Below are positions 1 through 8,243 of a stretch of 11,306 nucleotides of DNA, in pieces (within the stretch, counting starts at the first letter, position 1; each line of letters begins with the position of its first letter). The stretch spans positions 1-11,306 of the forward strand of contig JAMOPR010000162.1 of the NCBI GenBank assembly GCA_027064485.1, read 5' to 3'. The position numbers and the translations under genes are program-made. Under the pieces are notes generated by a model. That model worked only from the letters and a program-made list of their open reading frames with translations. It made no database searches and was not told the origin of the DNA. This stretch comes from Desulfurobacteriaceae bacterium. GTDB lineage: Bacteria > Aquificota > Aquificia > Desulfurobacteriales > Desulfurobacteriaceae.

Positions 1-877
<877 letters not shown>

Positions 878-1444
878 TTGAAGAAAAAGAGCATAATCGT
901 CGCAGTTACCGGCGCTTCAGGAGCAATATACGCAAAACTCTGTATAGAAACCCTTCACAAAAATGAATATCCCTTAGAAATCATCTTTTCAGAAACGGGC
1001 AAACAGGTTTTCGAATACGAATTGGGAATAAAAACAGCAGAATTCCTCAAGAACGTAAACGCAACTGTATATGGAGAAAAAGATTTCTTCGCTCCTCCAT
1101 CAAGCGGCTCTCATCCATCCCAAGGAATGATTATTATTCCTTGCTCAACAGGAACCTTGGGGCATATTGCCAACTGCACAGTTTCAAACCTAATCCACAG
1201 AGCTGCCGATGTAACCTTAAAGGAAAAAAGACCTTTAGTTTTAGTAGTTAGAGAAACTCCTTTAAACTCCATACACTTAGAAAACATGCTCAAACTGTCC
1301 AGAGCAGGAGCTACTATACTTCCTGCATGTCCCTCTTTTTACAACAAACCACAAACAATGAAAGATTTGGTTGCTACAGTGGTAGAACGAGCGTTGAGAC
1401 ACCTAACGGGAAAATCTTTTAACCTTTCCAAGAATTGGAAATAG
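878..1444 (+). CDS. ubiX: Flavin prenyltransferase UbiX
   Basis: Transfers a dimethylallyl group from dimethylallyl (mono)phosphate to reduced FMN, making prenyl-FMN, the cofactor of UbiD-type decarboxylases. The 188-aa length is normal. Landmarks are the Rossmann-like FMN loop TGASGAIYA (residues 11-19), the FSETG strand (37-41), PCSTGTLGHIAN (88-99), RAADVTLKEKRPL (108-120), the phosphate-binding VRETPLN (124-130) and PACPSFYNKPQT (149-160) near the C-terminus. The start is TTG, supported by GGAGG four bases upstream and by the motif position. No ubiD partner is in the window. In bacteria using the futalosine route a UbiX homologue can serve menaquinone synthesis, but nothing here shows which UbiD enzyme is served. 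The 3' end overlaps epmA tail-to-tail by 26 bp, so no ubiX terminator can lie outside epmA coding sequence. Confidence 0.95.
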   Translation: MKKKSIIVAVTGASGAIYAKLCIETLHKNEYPLEIIFSETGKQVFEYELGIKTAEFLKNVNATVYGEKDFFAPPSSGSHPSQGMIIIPCSTGTLGHIANCTVSNLIHRAADVTLKEKRPLVLVVRETPLNSIHLENMLKLSRAGATILPACPSFYNKPQTMKDLVATVVERALRHLTGKSFNLSKNWK

Positions 1445-2369
1445 TTTCTTCCAACAACTTTTTTGTTGAATAGGGAATAACATCTTGAATCGACTCAGCT
1501 CCTAATTTTAACATCAAGAGCCTATCAAAACCTAAAGCTACTCCTTCACATTTAGGAAGCAAACGCTTCTTTAAAAGAGTTAAAAATCCCCAATCCACCG
1601 CCCTTTCACCTTTCTCCTTAAACTTTCTCAAATAAGACTCATAATCCCTCAATTCCGTATACCCGTTAGCTATCTCTACTCCTCCAACGTAAAGCTCAAA
1701 CCTCTCTGCAACGTTATCTCTTACCTGCGCCATAGCAGAAAACTCCTTTGGATAATCAATCAAAAACACAGGTTTATCTATCTTTTCCAGAGATGGCTCA
1801 ACCTTTTCAACTAAAACTTTAAAAAAAGCATCTTCGTAATTCTCTTCAACAGCCACTTCTTTCAACTCTTCTCTATCAAAAACATTAACCCCTGCAAACT
1901 CTTCAAAAGCTTCTTCAACAGTAAAAACTTCATAACTACTGAGCGTTATTTTCCTCCCTCTTACACTTGCACCTCTCCCCACCACCTCCCTCACCAAACC
2001 AAACGCTTCCTTCATCCCATCACGGTAATCCCCTCCCACCCTATACCACTCAACCATCGTAAACTCTACACTGTGCAAATCGGTTACCTCACCGTCTCTA
2101 AAAACCCTAACAATCTGATAAATTCCTCCTTCCCCCATCTCCCAAACAATCCTCTTCATAAAAAACTCCGGCGACGTATGCAAAAACCATTCATACTTCT
2201 TATCCGAAAAATCTCTAAAAACCGCCTTCACATTTTCCACGTTATCGTCAGGATTCTCGTAAGGCACCATAATCGGCGTATCCACTTCTAAAAATCCCCT
2301 CCACTCAAAAAATCCCCTCACCCTCTCCTTCGCTTCTTTCCTCAACTTTAGTAGTTCTACTAATTCCAT
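1419..2369 (-). CDS. epmA: EF-P beta-lysine ligase EpmA (PoxA/GenX/YjeA), class II LysRS-like
   Basis: A paralogue of the catalytic core of class II lysyl-tRNA synthetase that, in the characterised family, activates (R)-beta-lysine and ligates it to a conserved lysine of elongation factor P, helping ribosomes through polyproline stretches. At 316 aa it has no OB-fold anticodon-binding domain, which separates it from true LysRS. Motif 1 region is FLEVDTPIM (26-34). Next come HTSPEFFMKRIV (64-75) and motif 2, VFRDGEV...VEFTMVEWYR (89-110; most relatives have PEFTM, here VEFTM). The adenylate-binding region includes AERFELYVGGVEIANGYTEL (221-240), and motif 3 is GVALGFDRLLML (276-287). ATG at 2369 follows a purine-rich GGGGTG. 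It is divergent from argD and overlaps ubiX convergently. Neither efp nor epmB is in the window, so the EF-P role is taken from the family, not shown here. Confidence 0.88.
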   Translation of the reverse strand: MELVELLKLRKEAKERVRGFFEWRGFLEVDTPIMVPYENPDDNVENVKAVFRDFSDKKYEWFLHTSPEFFMKRIVWEMGEGGIYQIVRVFRDGEVTDLHSVEFTMVEWYRVGGDYRDGMKEAFGLVREVVGRGASVRGRKITLSSYEVFTVEEAFEEFAGVNVFDREELKEVAVEENYEDAFFKVLVEKVEPSLEKIDKPVFLIDYPKEFSAMAQVRDNVAERFELYVGGVEIANGYTELRDYESYLRKFKEKGERAVDWGFLTLLKKRLLPKCEGVALGFDRLLMLKLGAESIQDVIPYSTKKLLEETISNSWKG

Positions 2370-2403
2370 CCCGCACCCCTTTCAATAAAATCACTCTCGC
2401 CAT

Positions 2404-2432
2404 AATTTACGCTTTGAATTTCTAAATGTAAA
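2404..2432 (-). promoter_or_regulatory. Candidate epmA promoter
   Basis: On the minus strand, TTTACA (2432-2427) is separated by 17 bp from TAAATT (2409-2404), which suits a sigma-70-type promoter and places the start about 30 nt before the epmA ATG. The -35 matches consensus at 5 of 6 positions and the -10 at 4 of 6. It overlaps the candidate argD promoter on the other strand. Judged by eye only. Confidence 0.4.
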
Positions 2433-2434
2433 AT
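2406..2434 (+). promoter_or_regulatory. Candidate argD operon promoter
   Basis: TTTACG (2406-2411), a 17-bp spacer and TAAAAT (2429-2434) form a plausible promoter about 26 nt ahead of the argD SD and start codon. Its -10 box shares bases with the -35 box of the opposing epmA candidate, so the two could not be occupied together. No ArgR-type operator was recognisable. Confidence 0.35.
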
Positions 2435-2466
2435 TTGCAACATACCAATCCATCAAGAGGTGAAAC

Positions 2467-3648
2467 ATGAACACAATAGAAAAAACGGAAAAGTTCGTAA
2501 TGAAAACTTACAACAGATATCCTATTTCCTTCGTTAAAGGCAAAGGTTGCCGCCTCTACGACGAAAACGGAAAAGAATACCTTGACATGCTCGCAGGCAT
2601 AGCCGTCTGCAACTTAGGACACTGTCACGAAAAAGTTTCAAAAGCCATATGCGAACAGGCACAAACTCTCATACACACCTCCAACCTTTTCCATATAAAA
2701 CCGCAAGCAGAATTAGCAGAACTTCTTTGCAAAAACTCCTTCGGCGAAAAAGTATTTTTCTGCAACAGCGGTGCAGAAGCTAACGAAGGCGCAATAAAAT
2801 TAGCAAGAAGGTATGGAACAGAAAAAGACCCAGAAAAGTTTGAAATCATAGCGTTCCGCCAGTCTTTCCACGGAAGAACAATGGCAGCAGTCTCAATAAC
2901 GGGGCAGGGTAAATACAACGAAGGTTTCGGACCAATGCTTCAAGGCGTCCGTTTTGCCGAATTCAACAACATAAACTCCGTAAAAGAACTAATATCGGAA
3001 AAAACTGCAGGCATTATCGTTGAACCGATACAAGGAGAGGGTGGCATCGTCCCCGCAGAAAAGGATTTCTTACAAGAACTGAGAAACTTAGCAGATGAAT
3101 TCGATGCCATCCTCATCTTCGATGAAGTTCAAACCGGAATTGGAAGAACTGGCAAGCTCTTTGCCTACCAGCACTACGGAGTTGAACCAGACGTCATGAC
3201 CTTAGCAAAAGCGTTAGGAAATGGCGTTCCGATAGGTGCAATTGTCGCAAAAGGCAAAGCTGCAAACGTTTTAAAGCCCGGTCTTCACGCATCAACCTTT
3301 GGCGGCAACTTCTTAGCAACAAGAGCAGGCGTAGAAGTAATAAAAGAAATCTCAAATCCCGAATTCTTAAAATCCGTTGAAGAAAAGGGAGAATATCTAA
3401 AAGGAAAACTTCAATCACTAATCAGCCAATACCCCGAAAAATTCATATCCGTTAGAGGAAAAGGCTTAATGTTAGGAGTTGTTTGCAAAGAACCCTGCAG
3501 CAGAATAGTGGAAAAAGCACTTGAAAACGGACTTGTTATAAACTGCACCGCCGGAAACATCTTGAGATTTACGCCTCCGCTCATAATTTCTAAAGAAGAA
3601 ATAGACGAAGGAATAGAAATACTGCAAAAAACATTGAAGGAGCTATGA
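2467..3648 (+). CDS. argD: Acetylornithine aminotransferase ArgD (class III, PLP)
   Basis: PLP-dependent aminotransferase converting N-acetylglutamate semialdehyde to N-acetylornithine with glutamate as amino donor; many family members also act on succinyl-diaminopimelate in lysine synthesis. The 393-aa length is normal. Landmarks are YDENGKEYLDMLAGIAVCNLG (from residue 31), the phosphate-cup FFCNSGAEANEGAIK (97-111), the ring-stacking SFHGRT (133-138), VEPIQGEGG (185-193), FDEVQTGIGRTG (218-229) with Asp219, the Schiff-base lysine Lys248 in TLAKALGNG, and STFGGNFLATRAG (276-288). The start ATG has AGAGGTGA just upstream. It heads an apparent three-gene operon: the stop overlaps the next start as ATGA. 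ArgD and ArgB catalyse nearby steps of the same pathway, but the intervening ArgC is not here. Substrate preference (arginine or lysine branch) cannot be told from the sequence. Confidence 0.95.
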   Translation: MNTIEKTEKFVMKTYNRYPISFVKGKGCRLYDENGKEYLDMLAGIAVCNLGHCHEKVSKAICEQAQTLIHTSNLFHIKPQAELAELLCKNSFGEKVFFCNSGAEANEGAIKLARRYGTEKDPEKFEIIAFRQSFHGRTMAAVSITGQGKYNEGFGPMLQGVRFAEFNNINSVKELISEKTAGIIVEPIQGEGGIVPAEKDFLQELRNLADEFDAILIFDEVQTGIGRTGKLFAYQHYGVEPDVMTLAKALGNGVPIGAIVAKGKAANVLKPGLHASTFGGNFLATRAGVEVIKEISNPEFLKSVEEKGEYLKGKLQSLISQYPEKFISVRGKGLMLGVVCKEPCSRIVEKALENGLVINCTAGNILRFTPPLIISKEEIDEGIEILQKTLKEL

Positions 3649-5378
3649 AAGTAGAGGAATTGAGCAAGCAATTCTTTGAAACACAAGAAATAAAGCAGGA
3701 AAACGTTTTAGATGCCATAGATTTCTTTTTAGAAAAACTCAAAAAAATCGGTGGAAACATAGACAGCATTTATCCCGCCGACCCTTTTGCTTTACCATTA
3801 GCTATGTATATATCTGACAAGCTCTCCGTTCCCATAAAAACGGAACAATTCCTAAAAGAAGACGAAAAAATCCTCACCCTCTTCTCCACCCTCTACAAAA
3901 ATTACGTAACTCCCACTTACATCTCTCAAAAACTCAAAATTTTCAGAAAGCGCTTTCCCCAATCACCTTCACTCCTCATAGCAGGCAACAACAAAGAGAT
4001 ATACACGGACATTCAGCTCATCAAATTCTCAAACCAAACAGAAATATTCAGCTACCGCTTCAGAAGAGAAGCCTTAAAAAACTTTTTCTTCCCAGTTGAA
4101 GGGGAAATCACTCACTACTCCCAGAACTTTTGGCAGATAGCCAAGGAAGAGATAAAAACTTTTGAAAAAGCAAGACGCATAAGAGACAACGCAAGAAGGT
4201 TCCTAAGGGAAGAAAACGCTCCTCTCAAAATTTTAGAATCAGACCCGGAAATTACCTTATGGGAAAAATTCATAAAACTCTCCCTCTCAGCTCCCAAAGA
4301 AGTAAAACAGAACGCAGAAGTAGACATAAAACTAAAAACAGAAAAGCTGATTCAAATAGAAAACAAAAGAATAAATTCCGCCGTAACCTCACTGCTGGAA
4401 TACTTTTCTCAACTGTTCGAAGCGCACTTTCCCACCCACCTTGCATATTCTAACCTCGAAATAACAGAAAGGAGGGGAATAACCATAATTCCCCAAGCTT
4501 CTCAAATAATGGAAGGAGCAGACGTTAAGTTAGAAATCGTTTTAAGAAGCGAAAACCTTGAAGTAGATTACAAACGCTTAATTTCCGTCTTGAAAGAGGC
4601 GTTCAGAATAATATTTTCAGAAATCTTTGAAAAGGAAGCGTTCCGCCCGGCTATCGATTCCGTCGTTGAAAAAGAAGTAAACAAGGCTTCCGTTTACGTC
4701 AACTGGTTTTTAGACAAAGAAATGATTGAAAAATTAACAAAGAAAATCAACAAGCGTTGGCTACTTTCTCGTCTTTTATACAGGAAAAGATTCAAATCGC
4801 AAATGAACGAATTCCTCAAAAATTTAGAAAACTTTTCATTTACTCCTGAAAATCTCGACCTAATAATAGCAACCATAGAAGGTTTATGGAAGCAAAATCC
4901 CACCTACGTAAGACTATACGGCAAAGAGATAAAAAAATTGCTCGATGAAAAAGATTTATGGGGCATCATCGGTTACTACGGAATGAAAATTCACGGAAGC
5001 AGAAGCAATCTTTTAACTTCCCTTTTAGATTTCCTGCTTTCTCTAAAAGGTTACGAAAACATTCACCACTTTTTGGCTGAAGAGAAAACCTACTTTATCC
5101 CCGTCCAGACAAAAAGAATTTTAAGACCCAACTGGGAAAGGGTAATAAAGGAAAAACAGAACGTTTACCTCAAACCTGAACCTCTCAATCCGGAATCTCC
5201 TGTAACTTACACGGTTATGAGCGAAGACGGCAAACTATTAGGAACAATCCCAAAAATATTTGCCCACTACATAGCAGCGAGAGAATCTATCGGAAGGAAA
5301 ATAAAGTGCGAAAAACTCTACTTTGACCCAGACATCTTCTCCGAAAATTCTTACTGGATAAAGGTGTCATGCCTTTAA
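3645..5378 (+). CDS. Uncharacterised 577-aa protein with HIRAN-like C-terminus
   Basis: I do not recognise this protein as a whole. It is charged (Lys/Glu rich), largely helical by composition, with no signal peptide or membrane segment, so probably cytoplasmic. Residues about 25-115 loosely suggest a degenerate phosphoribosyltransferase-type fold: a helix, then DSIYPADPFALPLAMYISDK (40-59), a likely strand around EKILTLFS and another at SPSLLIAG. The acidic PRPP-binding pair is absent. The middle (160-500) is a long helical region without motifs I know. Residues about 505-577 resemble a HIRAN domain: VYLKPEPLNP, then V..EDGKLLGTIPKIFAHYIA and a closing strand. HIRAN domains elsewhere bind DNA 3' ends or regulate nucleic-acid enzymes. 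It is translationally coupled to argD (ATGA overlap) and overlaps the ABC ATPase gene by 10 bp. Coding status is very secure; the domain readings are tentative. Confidence 0.9.
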   Translation: MKVEELSKQFFETQEIKQENVLDAIDFFLEKLKKIGGNIDSIYPADPFALPLAMYISDKLSVPIKTEQFLKEDEKILTLFSTLYKNYVTPTYISQKLKIFRKRFPQSPSLLIAGNNKEIYTDIQLIKFSNQTEIFSYRFRREALKNFFFPVEGEITHYSQNFWQIAKEEIKTFEKARRIRDNARRFLREENAPLKILESDPEITLWEKFIKLSLSAPKEVKQNAEVDIKLKTEKLIQIENKRINSAVTSLLEYFSQLFEAHFPTHLAYSNLEITERRGITIIPQASQIMEGADVKLEIVLRSENLEVDYKRLISVLKEAFRIIFSEIFEKEAFRPAIDSVVEKEVNKASVYVNWFLDKEMIEKLTKKINKRWLLSRLLYRKRFKSQMNEFLKNLENFSFTPENLDLIIATIEGLWKQNPTYVRLYGKEIKKLLDEKDLWGIIGYYGMKIHGSRSNLLTSLLDFLLSLKGYENIHHFLAEEKTYFIPVQTKRILRPNWERVIKEKQNVYLKPEPLNPESPVTYTVMSEDGKLLGTIPKIFAHYIAARESIGRKIKCEKLYFDPDIFSENSYWIKVSCL

Positions 5379-6316
5379 AAGTAGAAAACCTGAGGATCTT
5401 CACCAGAAACGAAAACGCAGTCCCCGTCAAAAACGCGTTTCTCAAAGTAGAAAGGGGTGAACGGGTAGCACTGGTAGGTGAAAGCGGTAGCGGTAAATCC
5501 CTCACCGCTTTATCCATATTAAAATTACTACCGGAAAACCTAAAAGCGGAAGGGAATATAACGATTGACGGAAAAAACGTTCTCAAATTAAAAGGAGATG
5601 AACTGAGGCAGTTCAGGTGGAAAGAAGTTTCAATGATATTTCAAGACCCTTCCGCATCTTTAAACCCTCTAATCAAAGTAGGTGAACAAGTAGGGGAAGC
5701 GATAAAATTTCATTACCCCCAGTTAACCAAAGAAGAAATATCTCAAAAAGTATTAGAACTTTTCAAAACTGCAAGAATTCCGGAACCTCACAAATTCATA
5801 AATGCCTACCCCCACCACCTATCAGGAGGGCTAAAACAGAGAGTCTGCATAGCAATGGCTCTCGCCTGCAATCCCAAATATGTAATAGCAGACGAACCCA
5901 CAACTGCACTTGATGTAACCGTTCAAGGCAAGATACTGGAACTTTTGAAAAAGATAAGTGAGAAAAATAACGTAGGAATCTTACTAATCACCCACGATAT
6001 GGGCGTAGTAGCAGAATTTGCAGAAAAGCTCTACGTAATGTATGCAGGATACACTATAGAACACGGAACGGTTGAAGAAGTCTTCTCAACCCCCTTACAT
6101 CCTTACACAGAGGGATTACTAAAATGTTCCCCCACCTTAAGCAGTAAACCAAAAAGGAAACTCCCCTCCATTCCCGGTTCCATCCCTCAACCAAACGAAA
6201 AGATAAACGGATGTCCCTTTCACCCCCGTTGCCCGATTAAAGAAGAGATATGCGAGAGGGAATTCCCTCCCGCAAAGTGGAAAAACAAAAGATTTGTTCT
6301 CTGTCACTTAAGGTAA
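5369..6316 (+). CDS. DppD/OppD-type peptide ABC transporter ATPase with Fe-S-type cysteines
   Basis: Nucleotide-binding subunit of the oligopeptide/dipeptide/nickel ABC importer family, expected at the inner face of the cytoplasmic membrane. All ATPase motifs are present: Walker A GESGSGKS (37-44), Q-loop Gln92 in [11 protein letters not shown], signature LSGGLKQR (151-158), Walker B VIADEPT (172-178), D-loop ALD, and switch His209. The C-terminal family extension starts near HPYTEGLLK (244) and carries GCPFHPRCP with Cys282, Cys288, Cys295 and Cys312, spaced X5, X6 and X16. This pattern binds a [4Fe-4S] cluster in structurally studied DppD homologues. The start ATG lies inside the end of the upstream gene, so it is probably coupled to argD. 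No permease, binding protein or OppF/DppF partner is in the window, so the substrate is unknown. Its 3' end overlaps the lipase gene by 9 bp tail-to-tail. Confidence 0.92.
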   Translation: MPLKVENLRIFTRNENAVPVKNAFLKVERGERVALVGESGSGKSLTALSILKLLPENLKAEGNITIDGKNVLKLKGDELRQFRWKEVSMIFQDPSASLNPLIKVGEQVGEAIKFHYPQLTKEEISQKVLELFKTARIPEPHKFINAYPHHLSGGLKQRVCIAMALACNPKYVIADEPTTALDVTVQGKILELLKKISEKNNVGILLITHDMGVVAEFAEKLYVMYAGYTIEHGTVEEVFSTPLHPYTEGLLKCSPTLSSKPKRKLPSIPGSIPQPNEKINGCPFHPRCPIKEEICEREFPPAKWKNKRFVLCHLR

Positions 6317-8215
6317 AGTGAAGAAATCATTAACCTGCTGTCTTGCAAACTTCCCTAATTTATCTACAACATCCTGATTTATATGCTCTGCCGCTTCAGG
6401 ATACTTACTAACAGCATCTTCAACGCCTAAAAGAAAGCCGTGAACTCCCCAGTAAGTCTCATTTCCAAACATATACCATCCCAAAGCAGCGGGCGGTTTA
6501 GCATCCAAAACTGTAGTGTAATTGCCAAAACCTACCCTTGCAGCAAGAATGGCGTTAGAAACGTTCGGGACAACAGTATCACCGTAAGCATTCTGCAATA
6601 TCACATTAGTTCCGTTATCAATGCCTACATACACAGGGTCAGCCGGGTCTTGAATTAACTGCGTTATTCCAAGCATATAAGCATATGCATAAGTATTTTT
6701 CTCAACACCAGCAGCCTCTAAAAGACCTTCTATCAACTGATTTGTAGCTGCATCCACAATAGAAACGTAGTTCGCTCCACCAACGTTAAGAACCACTTTG
6801 CTGGGCGTCCCATACTTAGCATAAATAGAACCAACAATCGCTCCCATAGAAATACCTAAAAAGTTAACATCTGTAACGTTATCAGGTGTTCCATCACCGT
6901 TAACGTCATAAAATCCCCCCCTCAACAACTTCTCAAGTAACCTCAAATTAAACACTGCCTGATAAACGTTCATCCTGTTCTTGACAGGATTTCCTGTTAA
7001 AAAGCACTTTCCTTCTCCACACACAAAATCGTCATTTTCATAAAGCTTAGTGTAATCACCGTGATACGGCAAATCTATAGCCACAACGGGCAAATTAATG
7101 TCGCCAATCAACTTTTCCGCGCGAGTCCTACTGCTACCTAATCCGTGCTGAAAGATATAAACAGCACCGCTAAAACTGTTCCTATTTCCAAAATAAACAG
7201 GTATCACCTTTATGCAATCATTTATATCCAGCTCAGAAGCAGGCAAAGTTCCATTGGCAACAGCTAATAACTTACCGAAAAATTCCTTCAACTTAGAAAT
7301 GTCAAATGCCGGAAACTTCCCAGAAGCAGCAATTTGCTTAATAATCGGACTTATAACAGCGTTACCCACTGCAAGGTAATACACTTTATCCACAAGAGAG
7401 TCAATAGAACCGTAATCCTCAGTAACATTGGCATAAGGTAACCCTTGAATGTTCAAATCACCAATTTCACCCTTCAAATAAGCATCTATAATCCCAAAAT
7501 CTGAAACAGAAAGTGTCTTATCAGCAGTCGTAAAAGTAAAAATTTCCAAAACGTCCTTCTTGTTTAAACCCAAACCCGGCAATACTTTGTCAAACAGGGG
7601 TTTATACTTCTCCCTCAAAGCTTCAAGTTCAGAATTATCAAGCGGCTTTTCAGATTCAAGCTCCAAAAATACAGAAGGAGGTAAAAGCTCTCTACCCGAA
7701 ACATCTTTTATTCCTTTAAGAAGAACAAACAAATACTGGTGCCCTGGTTTCAAAGGTCTTAAAGGATAGAACTTTAAATACTTGCCATCCTGTTTAAAAG
7801 TCAAACAATTAGTCTGGTTAATTGAAGCTGTATCGTTCAAAGCAATTGCCGTCAAATCAACAAGCACAAATCTACCTTCAAGGGTTTTCAGGTCAATCGA
7901 ATAATCAGAAGCAAGCGGAACAAATATCGGCATGTTAGGGCTAAACCCCTTAAGTTTCAACTGATTCAAAGCTTCATAAAGAACCTTCGTTGCCTCATCC
8001 TTAGCTTTATCTGGGTCAAAATAAAGATAACTTTCTTCTTCACTACCTTTCGTCTCCGAAGAGAGAAAAATATCGTTAGGGAAAGGAACTCCTATCGGAG
8101 AAGACGCATCAGTAGAAAACGGGTCAAAAACTAAAGCCCCTCTCTCATAATTAGCATCAACTTTATCAGAAACAGATTCAGAATTCTGCAAATCCCCTCC
8201 ACAGGAAAAGAGCAA
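6308..8215 (-). CDS. VolA/Pla-1-type lipase (lysophospholipase-like), lipoprotein signal damaged
   Basis: An alpha/beta hydrolase resembling the VolA/Pla-1/Cef lipase group. The N-terminal part has the family's FDP...VPFPNDIF (30-50), GFSPNMPIFVPLAS (90-103) and LKFYPLRPLKPGHQYLFVL...GIKDVSG pattern (147-174). The hydrolase part has the oxyanion-type QHGLGSS (356-362), DLPYHG (381-386), nucleophile elbow GISMG with Ser456, probable Asp546 in YGDTVVP and His592 in GVHGFLLG. DVNGDGTPD (437-445) looks like a calcium-binding loop. LFSC at residues 2-5 looks like a lipobox, implying an outer-membrane lipoprotein, but only four residues precede Cys5 from the TTG used here. The gene follows fadL directly, as volA accompanies fadL in Vibrio cholerae, where lysophospholipid is cleaved and the released fatty acid imported. 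Family call good; localisation and activity uncertain. Confidence 0.82.
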   Translation of the reverse strand: MLFSCGGDLQNSESVSDKVDANYERGALVFDPFSTDASSPIGVPFPNDIFLSSETKGSEEESYLYFDPDKAKDEATKVLYEALNQLKLKGFSPNMPIFVPLASDYSIDLKTLEGRFVLVDLTAIALNDTASINQTNCLTFKQDGKYLKFYPLRPLKPGHQYLFVLLKGIKDVSGRELLPPSVFLELESEKPLDNSELEALREKYKPLFDKVLPGLGLNKKDVLEIFTFTTADKTLSVSDFGIIDAYLKGEIGDLNIQGLPYANVTEDYGSIDSLVDKVYYLAVGNAVISPIIKQIAASGKFPAFDISKLKEFFGKLLAVANGTLPASELDINDCIKVIPVYFGNRNSFSGAVYIFQHGLGSSRTRAEKLIGDINLPVVAIDLPYHGDYTKLYENDDFVCGEGKCFLTGNPVKNRMNVYQAVFNLRLLEKLLRGGFYDVNGDGTPDNVTDVNFLGISMGAIVGSIYAKYGTPSKVVLNVGGANYVSIVDAATNQLIEGLLEAAGVEKNTYAYAYMLGITQLIQDPADPVYVGIDNGTNVILQNAYGDTVVPNVSNAILAARVGFGNYTTVLDAKPPAALGWYMFGNETYWGVHGFLLGVEDAVSKYPEAAEHINQDVVDKLGKFARQQVNDFFTLP

Positions 8216-8243
8216 AATAGGCCCTCCCCATCTCTTTTCCTCC
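8178..8243 (-). promoter_or_regulatory. Conflicting translation-start signals of the lipase gene
   Basis: Right after the fadL stop, GGAGG (8243-8239) sits 7 nt before an ATG (8231-8229), an ideal start. That ATG frame, however, gives only 17 codons (MGRAYFALFLWRGFAEF) and stops at 8180-8178. The lipase frame is shifted by one base and has no ATG, GTG or TTG before 8215; its own upstream stop is at 8260-8258. A second SD-like GGGGAGGG (8229-8222) lies 6 nt before TTG at 8215. Removing one base, for example in the TTTT run after GCTC, would join the ATG to the body with an ALSC lipobox. This suggests a frameshift or a base error. Confidence 0.65.

Noticed and set aside
1452..1468. CAACAA/TTGTTG inverted repeat as a ubiX terminator
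   Set aside because: The stem is 6 bp and A/T-rich with no following T-tract, and it lies in epmA coding sequence.
2073..2291. Open frames opposite epmA, argD, the ABC ATPase and the lipase (for example this plus-strand one)
   Set aside because: They lie wholly inside well-identified genes on the other strand or frame, with no family motifs and no SD.
8178..8231. Seventeen-codon ORF from ATG 8231 as a real leader peptide or small gene
   Set aside because: It ends inside the lipase N-terminus and reads like a broken signal peptide, so I treat it as the displaced lipase start.
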